64,000 nt of DNA, taken from NCBI GenBank assembly GCA_029876055.1, contig CM056877.1, positions 4,526,001 through 4,590,000 on the forward strand. Direction: 5' to 3'. The stretch is from Madurella fahalii (Eukaryota > Ascomycota > Sordariomycetes > Sordariales). Positions 21,802 through 31,661 of the stretch are shown here, one piece after another; position 1 is the first letter of the stretch, and every line of letters starts with the position of its first letter. Position numbers and translations under genes: made by a program. The notes beneath the pieces are model-generated. The model had not been told where the DNA came from. It worked only from the letters and a program-made list of their open reading frames with translations, and ran no database searches.

Positions 21802-23790
21802 CTATGCCGCCTTCTCGGACTTATCCCCATCGATGGCTACATCTCTATCCGAGCCAGATGTTTTCTCCTCAACCCTCTCGGCCACGCCTTCAGCATCCGA
21901 TGCATAAATTGCGTCACTACGCCAGAAGTCCTTCTTGCCCTTGGAGAGGCGGCCCATCCACGGCGGCAGAATGCCGCCTTCGGTTTTCCACGACCACGGC
22001 TCCTTGAGCTCCTTGTTCGGCGGCACGATGCGCCCGCCCGACGCCTTCTCGATGATCCAGACGAGCGTGTTGATGAGGATGTACAGGCAGACGCCGGCGA
22101 TGAGGCCGTCGGCAATCGAGTAGGTGAAGGGCATGATGACGATGGTAACGAAGGCCGGGAGCGAGTCGCCGAGGTATTTCCAGTTGATCTCAGTCACGGC
22201 CTGGACCATCATCGAGCCGACGAGCACCAGCACGCAGCCCGTCGCCCATGGCGGAATCGAGGCGAAAATGGGCGCAAAGAAGATGGAGATGAAGAAGCAT
22301 AGGCCGGTAGACATGGCAGTCAGGCCTGTCTTGCCGCCTTCACCGATACCTGCGCCCGACTCGACAAATGCCGTGACCGGGGGGGTGCCCAAGACGGCGC
22401 CGATCGAAATGGTCAGCGAATCGACCATGTAGCTGGAACGAGTCAGTGTCAGTCCAACTCAGTAGTAGGAGTGATCACGGAGAGGTACGTACGCCATGGT
22501 GGACCCCTCAAAGTCCTGGGTGACAGGGTCGACGAGACCGGCATACCGGGCCATGGAATACAGGGTGCCTGTGCAGTCCAAAATATCGACGTACAGGAAG
22601 GTGATCAGAGCCAGCCCGAACTGTCCGCCATACTCGCCAATGTTCCATTCTTGGACATTTAGGACGTGCTGGATCGGATGGAAGTCGACTACCTTTCTGA
22701 AAAAGTCAAAGTTGCTGTCCCCAAGAGTCGTGTAGGGAAAGTAGGTGACGGGCGTCGAGCGGGGCCACGAGATGACCGAGACGAGGATGATGCCGGCGAT
22801 GATGGCGCCCTTGACCCGATACATCATCAGCATGGCCGTGAAGACGCCGCCGCAGAAGATGCCGATCCACATCATCGGGCTGCGCATCTTGACGGCGTCG
22901 GGGCATTCTCCTTCGGCGTTTTTGAGCTCCTCAAGGCAGCCCGCCAGTGAGATGGGGACAGACGATCCGCCGACGACGAGACCAATACCCTCGGCATACG
23001 TCAGGCCGATCAGGGTCAGGAAGAGGCCGATGCCGACGCTCGTCGCCAGCTTGATGCAGCGGGGGATGGCGCGGGCGAGCCACTGCCGCAGTCCGAGCAG
23101 GGCGAGAGCGAAGAAGATGAAGCCCTCGACGAAGATGGAAGTGAGGGCGACTTGGTATGGGACGGTGCCGGCCCCGTGGGGCCCGACCACGGTATACGCA
23201 AAGTAGGCATTCAAGCCCATGCCGGGCGCAATACCCACCGGCCTACGCCCAGCATGTTAGCTAACGTCACGGTCCCCCCTGATTCGCATCTAACGCGTTG
23301 CAGAACTTACAGGTTGGCGAAGAGGCCCATGCAAAAGGTCCCCAGGGCGGAAATGGCGGCCGTGGCTGTGACCAGGTCCTTCTTGATCTCCGACTTGCAC
23401 AGCAGGTAGGCGGTGTCGAACTTGCAGGTGGGATCCGGATCGTTCAGCGGCTTGTCGCAGACGCAAGTGCCGCCGGTATCCGAGACGATGCTGGCATTGA
23501 CGGCGATGATGTAGCTGCGAACAAGACTCAGCGGCCGGCCCGTGGAAGCCAACCAATCCCCCCGAGCCCAGATGCACTTACGCCATTGCAAAGAAGGTTG
23601 CGAGTCCCGCGCGCATCTCGGTGAAGAAGTACGACCCCTTCCGCTCCTTGGGCTATTGGCCAGCCTTTAGCATTTGACGGCGCCGTTGGGGATCGGTCGA
23701 AGCGCTCACATGTCCACATCCTTCCAGCTTGAACCAGCGGCCGACGGCGCTAGCGGCGATCGTCCGGTTGGTGTCTTGCACCCAACCCAT
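21802..23790 (-). CDS. azgA: AzgA-type adenine/guanine/hypoxanthine permease
   Basis: Five exons, 23790-23710, 23652-23582, 23514-23311, 23242-22493 and 22432-21802, all with GT..AG introns, encode 578 residues. That is close to the length of Aspergillus AzgA as I recall it. This plasma-membrane transporter of the NCS2/NAT-related AzgA family imports purine bases by proton symport. The start MGWVQDTNRTIAASAVGRWF and the early helix ATFFAMA-YIIAVN are typical. Exon 4 has the hallmark PVGIAPGMGLNAYFAYTVVG and the acidic membrane motif DILDCTGTLYSMA. Exon 5 has GAVLGTPPVTAFVESGAGI, a substrate-site region in AzgA/GhxP proteins. A dozen or more hydrophobic segments are visible. The Cys-rich stretch CVCDKPLNDPDPTC near residues 65-80 sits in an extracellular-type loop, as in fungal AzgA. 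Confidence 0.92.
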
Positions 23791-24663
23791 GTTGTAGGTG
23801 TCTCGGGCGAGGGAGAGAGTCGCGTGTTATCGGTGTAGTTCTCCTACTCGGCCTACTTTCTGCCGAAGCAACGGGTCCGCGGGGCGGTTAGCGGCGTAGG
23901 AATTGCTCTCGAATGGGGATTGGGCGGTGTCACGGGAGCCAGGTCGCAATGGACGAGGCCGAAGCCTTCAGCAAGCTCGAAGGGGGGGAGAGCGGTGCTG
24001 AAGAGCTCCGATGCAACCGAGACTTCGGGTGGCAAGCCATCTTTAAAACCGGGCTTTCGAACGGGGACCCTTGGGGTAGAGCACGTCTCAAGTGGGAAAG
24101 GCGCAAAAAATTCGAGAAAAATCCCTTATCTCTGGCCGAGTTCGGGAACTGGAGCTGTCATCGGCTCACCGTCCCGGTTGCTGAGTCGGCCCTAGCAAGC
24201 ATGGAACCATCATGTGTTGCGCGTCTTGGCGGGGTGGGCAAGCCTAGCGTTCGAGAAGATCTGCACGGATGCGATTCTTGCTGCAGCCACCATCTTCGCG
24301 AAGTCGTCTGCGCTTGGAGTCGTTCACGGCTGGAAGCGTGGGGCTTCCAACCATCCCCGTTGGACCTCCTGTTGGCGTTGCCTGCATGCTGCTCCGTCGG
24401 CCAGCCACCACGATGGCACGAAGTACTACACTCACTGAGGTCGCGGCGGACACGTGCCATTTGTACGACCCCATCGCACATTGGAGTTTTCTCATCTGGT
24501 ATCAGATGTGATTGGACAAAATCCCTTGATGAGACGAACTGATGACGGCCCTCCGCAAGGGGCTCTCACATCATTGTACCACAAAGCAGATTTGACCTCG
24601 GCCCGTCATCCTGGTTCTGCCTTCAATTAATGTAGCTCCAAAAGCTTCTTTCATGCAGAACAG

Positions 24664-24697
<34 letters not shown>

Positions 24698-25702
24698 AGA
24701 TAAGATAAGATAGGCGGGGGAAGTCGGGGGCTTGCAGACCCGTCCATGCAGACTCCAAGCCACTGCCGTCATATCAATGAGGGGAAATGACGGACTTGAC
24801 CGTGCGGTCTGATCCGGTCCCCCGATCGCTTCGGGGCGAGCCCCGACTCGACCCCCAAGAGGCCCGTCTCGGTATCGCACACGGCGCCTGGCGGTTTGCG
24901 ACCATTGTGGCAGCGGAGGGCTTGTGCGGCAGCGCGAGTCGCGACAGAACCCGACGCCGGGACTTCCCGGGCTGCTCTCAGTTCGCGAGCGGGTTTCTCA
25001 TTTCGCTGGTGGGGTGCGATGTGCAGGCCCAGGAGGTCGAGTTCTGGATGCGCAGCACAGGCCGCGATAAGCCTAACTTTTCTTGGGCATGAGAAGTCAA
25101 GTAATACATCCTGAGCAATTGAGCTCCCCCCTCCTCCTCCTCATCGCCCATTCGGGTAACCTGTGGCGTGACTGCAGGGCGCGGGCGGTCCAACGCCGAG
25201 AGGCCTAAAAAGGATGGGCTCGTGATCTTGTAGTAAGCGGACTGATAACCTAGTAACACGGACGTCATTGAGAAAGGGCTAATGCCCAGGGCGACTAACG
25301 GCCAGTGCTGCGATATCTTACACAAGAACCCCCACGACGGCCTGCTTGGCTCGGTGATGGCTTCGTCCTGTACCGACGATTCGTGTTATTCCTAAAATTT
25401 TAACGTGACGTACATATCTCTCAGTCTCGCTCGGCTCAATTACCGAGTCCTTGATCAAACCTGCGCTCAAGGGACGCATTCGGAATGCTGGATATCTGAT
25501 GCATCAGGCCGCTGTATCTACCCGTATCCCAAAAACATATATGGTATCATAATTCCCGCCGCGCCACGTCTAAAACGTTAAAGTTGCCCCATCATTTACA
25601 TGGTATTACCAAACCAACCCGCAGTGCCCCGTCATCCAGTACCCGTTGACCGTTGACCCGCTATCCACCACTCTTGGGGTGGGGGTTGTATATCACCGAC
25701 TC
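23791..25702. other. Long intergenic region with CA microsatellite
   Basis: This 1.9 kb lies upstream of the permease and downstream of the WD40-like gene. Overlapping frames in several phases (for example 23913-24542) have no domain. A dinucleotide repeat of about 15 CA units is at 24665-24695, followed by a short GATAA-rich stretch near 24699-24712 that could be a GATA-factor site set. Fungal GATA factors control purine uptake, but the stretch is almost 1 kb from the permease start, so the link is weak. Confidence 0.45.
24665..24695. repeat. (CA)n microsatellite
   Basis: An uninterrupted CA/AC dinucleotide run of about 30 bp in intergenic DNA, directly readable in the sequence. Confidence 0.95.
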
Positions 25703-26965
25703 CTACGCCGTCACCACCTCAAACAGCTGTAACCCGCCGGCGTAATCCCCAACCACCAGCCGCCTGGCGTCGCGGTCAAACGCCGCGGCCGTGATGGGGG
25801 GCCCGACGCGGGCGAACTCGCCGCGGAACTTGCCCGTGGCGAGGTCGCTGACGTCGAAGCCGTCCTCGGTGCGGCAGGCCAGGTAGCGGCAGTCGGGCGA
25901 CACGCACAGCGGCCAGCCCTCGGCGAGCCGCACCGCGTTGAGGTTGTAGTTGTGCACGCGCCCGGAGTCGAGGTGCCACAGCACCACGTCGCGCCCCCAC
26001 ACCGTCGCCACCAGGTTGCCGTCGGGCGAGACGCGCAGGATGCTGGCGGGCGCCCGCGCCCCGATCTCGATCTTGTGCAGCGTGCGGCCCGACGCCACGC
26101 TCGTCACGCGCACGTAGCCGTCGCGGCCGGCGCTCACCAGCGCCGCGCCCCCCGCCGCCCCGGCCACCGACGACGACGGCGGGAGGAAGGCCAGCTGCGT
26201 GACGGCGTCCATGTGGCCCATCAGCACGGCGGTGACGCGGCCCGCGGGGGCGGCGGCGGAGCGGCCGGGGACGGCGGGGCGGCCGGTGGTGGCGACCAGC
26301 ATGACGCGGCTGGGGTCGCGGGCCGAGACGGCGGCGAGGGCGGTGCCGTCGGGGCTCCAGGCCAGGGGCGCCGTGACGGGCACGTCGGCCTTGAGCAGGC
26401 GGGTGCGCCGGCCGAGGTCGTACACCTCGAGGCGCGGCTCCGGGCCGAACATGCCGTCCAGCGACGAGTCGCCGCTGCCGCCCCCGCCCCCGCCGCCCCC
26501 GCCCGCGCCGGCCCGCAGGAACGGACACGCCACCACCATGTCGGCGCCCCCCGGCCGGAAGGCGCACCCCCGCGTCACGCGCACCCCGTGGGATGACACG
26601 TTGGGCATGGGCAGGCGGACGCCGTTGGCGGCCGACCACGCCGCTAGGGTGCTGGGCCCGTCGCGGTGGCAGCTGCGGGCGTTGGAGACCTTGGGGGCCA
26701 GCGCGGCAAAGTGCGTGCCGGTCGGGGTGAAGGTCAGATGCGTGATCTCGGACTCGACGTAGTTGCGGATCGATATGCCCTTGACGAACACCATGGTGGT
26801 GATGTTCTCCCCCGGCACGCCCGCGCCGGGCTCATCCTCGGGTGGGTCGTCCCACCGCCGCGCCGACCGGCTGCCGCTGCTGCTGACCACGCTGTGCTGG
26901 TCCGGCGGCACCGTCAGGCCCTCCTCAATGGCTTCTGTGAAGGATGGCGGGGGTGGGCCGCTCAT
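25703..26965 (-). CDS. WD40-like beta-propeller protein
   Basis: A single exon of 420 residues. After a disordered N-terminus of about 50 residues, the protein shows repeated beta-propeller blades: THLTFTPTGTHFAAL, APLAWSPDGTALAAV, MGHMDAVTQLAFLPP with LVSAGRDGYVRVTSVASGRTL, ILRVSPDGNLVATVWGRDVVLW, and ITAAAFDRDARRLVVGDYAGGLQLFE at the end. GH and WD dipeptides are degenerate, so it belongs to the divergent WD40/YVTN-like class. A poly-Gly tract lies in the middle (residues of about 160-170). No enzymatic motif; scaffold-type function is inferred from the fold. The GC content is very high, so long antisense frames exist here and were discarded. No orthologue recognised. Confidence 0.78.
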   Translation of the reverse strand: MSGPPPPSFTEAIEEGLTVPPDQHSVVSSSGSRSARRWDDPPEDEPGAGVPGENITTMVFVKGISIRNYVESEITHLTFTPTGTHFAALAPKVSNARSCHRDGPSTLAAWSAANGVRLPMPNVSSHGVRVTRGCAFRPGGADMVVACPFLRAGAGGGGGGGGGSGDSSLDGMFGPEPRLEVYDLGRRTRLLKADVPVTAPLAWSPDGTALAAVSARDPSRVMLVATTGRPAVPGRSAAAPAGRVTAVLMGHMDAVTQLAFLPPSSSVAGAAGGAALVSAGRDGYVRVTSVASGRTLHKIEIGARAPASILRVSPDGNLVATVWGRDVVLWHLDSGRVHNYNLNAVRLAEGWPLCVSPDCRYLACRTEDGFDVSDLATGKFRGEFARVGPPITAAAFDRDARRLVVGDYAGGLQLFEVVTA

Positions 26966-27719
26966 GATGTGCAGTTCCCGAGTGGACGCATAGGAAAAAT
27001 AAAATTATTTGGAGTAATGGGTGGGTTTGTCCAGTGGTCTCATTGCTGTTGCGCTGTTGGGGTCGCGCCAGCTTATGTCATGCAATGGATTGTGGCTGAG
27101 CTGTTGTTTGCGCGAACTCGAACTGGCGCCCAGCCAGGTAAACACGCAGGGCAGATTTCATGGCTGAGTTTGGCCGAGTTGGCCTTGGACCAGCTGTTTG
27201 TCGGGGAATTAGTTCAGTTGCAGGCTCTCCACAGCGTGCAAATCATGAACCATGCAACGCGCCGAGCCGAAGCCACGAGGCCAAGGCGCATTGCCGTTCT
27301 GCCCTGTGTAACCAAAAGGGGACTCGATGGAGCTGCACTGTACCCTATAAACCCCTGAAGGATTCCAATTGTGATGTGAAACGTGGCAAGAGGTTCCCGA
27401 TTGAAGTAACCATCCAACAATTGCTATTTAAAATGGAAATGACTGCTAGCCCGCTATTACTGCCTAGCGGTAACACGCGTATCAGAGATTGTGTGCAGTG
27501 CCGTGGCTGTTAGTCACCCGGATGCATTGCTAAAATCAAACACCCGATGCAACCAATGTGTAGCAACTAGCGGACCACCAAGGCTTCAGACAAACTCACA
27601 GCTGTCGTTGCCTAACTTCTCGGAGAATAGTACTGCTTTCCTCAACTATACAACATCGCCTAGGAGTGGCTGGGATTAGATGGCGACGCCCTCACTGGGC
27701 AAGCTGGCCACCATCAAGC
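26966..27719. other. Intergenic region between two minus-strand genes
   Basis: About 750 bp with no supported gene. It probably holds the promoter of the WD40-like gene and the 3' UTR of the dioxygenase-like gene. Confidence 0.45.
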
Positions 27720-29460
27720 CTATGGACCTGCTGCAACCCCGGGTTGTGAGCGAAGCGCTGGCAATCCAGCGACGTCCAAGCTCGCATTGGCGTCGTCGAC
27801 GTGGTCAGAAAGGTGGCTTCGCATGGAATCCCAGAGACCGACTCGTTCAGCTGGCGGAGCGTCAAGAATCAAGTGATTAGTCAAGATGCACACCGAGTCA
27901 CTCACGTCTGATATCAGGGTGTCTATGCATGGCCCATTTTGTCAACCCGATGTGCGAGGGAATGTGGAACATGAAGCCTGAGAAGTCGGCGGTAAGTGAC
28001 TGGAGCAGACAGCGTGTGTTTAAGAGAGCAAGCGTACCCAGATAGTCCTGAGCGACCTTCACAGGCTTGTGTTCAGCCTCGATCTCTTGGCAGTACGCCT
28101 CGTAACTCTCGCCATGTGGCATGTGGCTCTGCTCAAAGCTCAGGCCGCCAGCCGCGAGAGGCCTCACGCTCCCCTTGTACTGGCCGAATATCACGCCGCA
28201 CAACTCGGCCGCCGTGGTGCGATGATAGTAGGGGATGCGCAAAGTGTTCTCGGCAACGACCCACTTCTCGCCAAAGATGCAAAAGTCGACAAGGCTCACA
28301 TTGGGCCACTTGCTCGGCGCCGTCAGGACACAGTAGGCCGTTGGGTCCAGCTGGTCGGTATTGGCCGACAAATGCCCGAACCGCGACAGGTCATATCGGA
28401 AAGGAGCATAGTTACCGTGCCAAGCCACGACATCGAACGGGGTATGCGCCTGCTTATAAGCGTAGAGGCCTCCGGCGAGTTTGATCGTGATCTCCCAGGG
28501 TTGGCTGCCTTCGACCTCTCGTTCAAAGCGGGCAACGGGGTATTCAAAGTCGCGGGGGTGAGCAAGCCCGTTGGCACCCAGCACCCCGAGATTAGGCAGG
28601 GTGTAGTGTGTGCCAAATACCTCGAGCACATAACCCGCTGCATAAATTTCCGACGCCAACTGGCTAGCAGGTGGTGGCATCTTGACCATGTTGACAGAGA
28701 ATCGGATGCCAGCTGGAAGAACGACAATCATACCAGGCTTGACGCGGAGGCCGCCAAGCTCGGTCTTAATGTCCAACAATCCCCGCTGCGGTATCAGCAG
28801 AAATTCCCCGTCATGGTTTACAAAGGCCTGCCTGCGCATGTCGGTATTGAAGGCATACTGATGTATAGCCAGGCCTTCCTTGAGGGTCGCATCGCCGTGG
28901 CCGCCAATGGTTTTCAGACCTTCGACAAAGGTAATATCCTTGCCACCAGAGGCATCCGGGCTCGGGGTAGTGAGAGGGCCCCAGGTATGAGCGAGGGGCG
29001 TGTATGCGACAGAAGGGTTGCTGGGGAGAAAGCAGGCTTCGATCTGTTGACGACGGGCATGAGCGGCCGTCAAGTTTCATGGCGCGGAGGGGTACGCACA
29101 TCATGGTGCTTCTTAACTTGCTGAAGGGGCTGATGTGCGGCTGCCGGACGCTCGCGATACATCCATCTATGCTCCCTGTTACAACCGTCCTTTGGTTTGC
29201 TTTTCTTGGGCCCAACCTTACATGTTGGAGGCGCTATCTCTTGGTGAGATGAAAGGGGTGCCGTTCAGGTGTTCGGCATATAGACCATATCGTCCCTTCT
29301 GCGGTAGGTTCGATCCGTTGGGAGGAAGGGCCCCTGGAATTGCCTCGGTGATATGGTGGTTGCCGAAGCCGCACTGGTATTTGTAGGGGTCTTTAATACC
29401 TGAGTCCTCAGAGAGACTGGCGGCGAAGCAATCACTGGGCTTGACTGAAGGTACGGGCAT
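27720..29460 (-). CDS. Homogentisate 1,2-dioxygenase-like protein
   Basis: Five exons, 29460-29222, 29166-29100, 29043-28038, 27977-27906 and 27850-27720, encode 504 residues. Homogentisate dioxygenase opens the aromatic ring of homogentisate to maleylacetoacetate in tyrosine and phenylalanine breakdown. Family signatures are present: DPYKYQCGFGNHHITEAIPG at residue 24 onward, LYAEHLNGTPF, FLPSNPSVAYTP, VEVFGTHYTLP-like and ANGLAHPRDFEYP segments, AWHGNYAPF, and PYYHRTTAAELCG. The three iron ligands are kept: H376, E382 (H-x5-E) and H412 in MPHG, with spacing identical to human HGD H335/E341/H371. The residue aligned with the human catalytic-base His292 appears to be Gln (Q333). The protein is about 50 residues longer than usual. 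No other tyrosine-catabolism genes are nearby, so it may be a paralogue with a different substrate. Confidence 0.85.
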
Positions 29461-31661
29461 TCTGGGAATCGTGGATGTGTGCTAAGCAAGAGGTTGGAGA
29501 GGTGCTGCTTGATGGCATATGCACGAGTTCTTGGGGAAGTTGAGAAGATGCTAGCAAAAGGAGTACAGCACCACGCTTTGCTGGGCTCCGGATTCTGCCT
29601 TTCTGGCAAGCCGTATAGCTGCGCTCGAGGCGGGACTTTCAGCCAACCAGCTTACACGACCGCCGAGCGATCCGCATGGTTCCGTGCTGACCAGAAAAAG
29701 AGTGAGCCGTCCCACTGCTGGATTTTGCCTTTCACAACAGGAGGCCGATGTCCCACAACTTTGGGAGGTCGGCTCGGTATAGGATGGCTACTGGGTGGCG
29801 ATAGGCATTTAGGGCCACTTACTGCTGCTCTGTCGGCGGCGGAAACTTTGGCCGTTGCTTTTGATATTGGGGCAAAAAACTGATCGAGCTTGATTCTGCC
29901 CGCGCTCAACGCTTACCCTGCTGACTCCTATTGCTTGTGTGAAGGCCGTGTTATCAGCCATGGCTCAGCCGTCTCCTCCGCAGCTCTTTGGGGTGGTCCC
30001 TGTGGCATTGACAAGGATGGGAAGGAGAAAGGCGTTTCGGACTCGGGTCGGATTAGGGGCGAGCCTGGGGGCAGCAGAGCGGTAGCTTGGGATCCAGCCA
30101 CTCCACAACCAGTTATGAGAGGTGCAACATTTTCCGCCATGCATGTAACCGGCGCCGAGTGACGCAGTGAGGCTCACTGAGGGGGTCTCGCAGCACCGGC
30201 CGCCGGCTCTGCTTCCGCGAACGGCTTCCCCCATGTAGCTGCTAATCAGGTAGACGCAAGCAGGCGAACAACGTTCAGACACGTACATGGTTCCCGGGCT
30301 GCCGGGTTGGCAGCAAAGTTTGGTTTTCCGGATGTTGCCTGAACCGTTACATCCGTGAAGCTGCGTTGCTCTCGTGCCAGGGTTCATTGTTCAGTGGGGG
30401 GCGGTGCTTGTGAGAGGAGGAAAAGTAGCCGGGCGGACAAGTTGAGGGAAGGATTGGGGGTTCGAGGCCCTGGAAACGACTGGAACAAGAAAGGTGGTAG
30501 CCTCCATCCGTGTCTGGCCGCTCTTGGGCTACATCACTGTACATACTGTACTGCATCCTTGTTGCTCCTTCCTCCCCCCACTTCCATGGCACCATGTCCC
30601 AGCCCCGGCAGGCAGCTGCACCTGCCACCCGCACAGTGTTAGACGGTTGCACTGTGGGCGTCCTCGTGGAGCAATCTCTCCAGCCACTCTTTACCATTGG
30701 ACAGCCCAACGGTTCCAAGACGGGGCCAGCGGCTTCTCTGTGGAACCACCTCGCAGAAAGAAGCACGTCAGCCCGACTAAGGTACTGTACTGTTCCACCT
30801 CTTGGCTGCCACAGCCTGCACACTTGGCTTGTCTGACGTCTACAACTCCGGATCGCTGATGTCCCTTCTCAGGCTATGATTTGAGACCTCCGAGTCACCA
30901 CGCTCGTTAGACTAGCACAAAGGTCACAAGCCATTCGCTTTGTTAATCCACTGGTCTCAGTCCGGATAATCGGGTTTCCCCAGTTGGAGCGTAAGTGAAA
31001 CCTAACTTTGTGACTTGTCCCGCTCATCGTTGGGACGCCGAGGGAGGGCCTTGCTTCTCCACAAGGCCTGATCTATCGACATGCAGCCGGGTTTCAAGCC
31101 GCGTCCGTTACGCATTGGGTGCTGGTACGCTCAATAGATTTCGTTCTCCCGAGTCAGTCATGCAGCGCAAAGCAATACGCCTACAGGAGCGAGGTGCCTG
31201 CCGGCAACCGGCAGTCCAGTAGGATGCGGGAAACGAGAGACAAAAGTGTCTAGCTAGAGTCGGTTCGATGGGCAGCGTGAGCATTCCATGAGTCGCCCGC
31301 CTCTTGGCCCCCCCCTTGGACGCGGGTTGCCGCAATAGGTTGTCGAAATTATTCAACAAGCGCGGAACGTTACACAAGCATTCTCTTAACCGCAAAACCC
31401 TGGCACACGGCCACTGGCCGAACTTGGATGCCAGCAAAGAGTTCATTGCCCCTCGTCCTCACTCACAATCTCCCGACTACTCGTAGAGAATCGTGACAAG
31501 ATCCAAAGACCCAACGCTCAAATCGATTATCCTACAGATCCAACCACCCAACCGTTACTCCGCCCTTAGCTATGCCAAAGTAAAATAGCAGTAGGGTACA
31601 CGGGACAATGTGCCGCCAGAGAGCGGTGGCCCTCGAGCTTCAACACCCAAGGTGCCTAAGA
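29461..31661. other. Long intergenic region, no supported gene
   Basis: This 2.2 kb holds the promoter of the dioxygenase-like gene and the 3' UTR of the golgin gene, both on the minus strand. No frame has recognisable protein character, and no RNA gene or repeat was found. Confidence 0.5.

Noticed and set aside
23913..24542. 209-codon frame upstream of the permease gene
   Set aside because: No recognisable domain and equally long frames overlap in other phases.
25776..26762. Long frames in other phases and antisense across the WD40-like gene
   Set aside because: The gene is extremely GC-rich, so stop codons are rare in every frame; only the 420-residue frame shows beta-propeller repeats.
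29300..31300. tRNA-like B-box strings (GGTTCGA) near 29308, 30457 and 31261
   Set aside because: No matching A box, acceptor stem or cloverleaf could be found around them.
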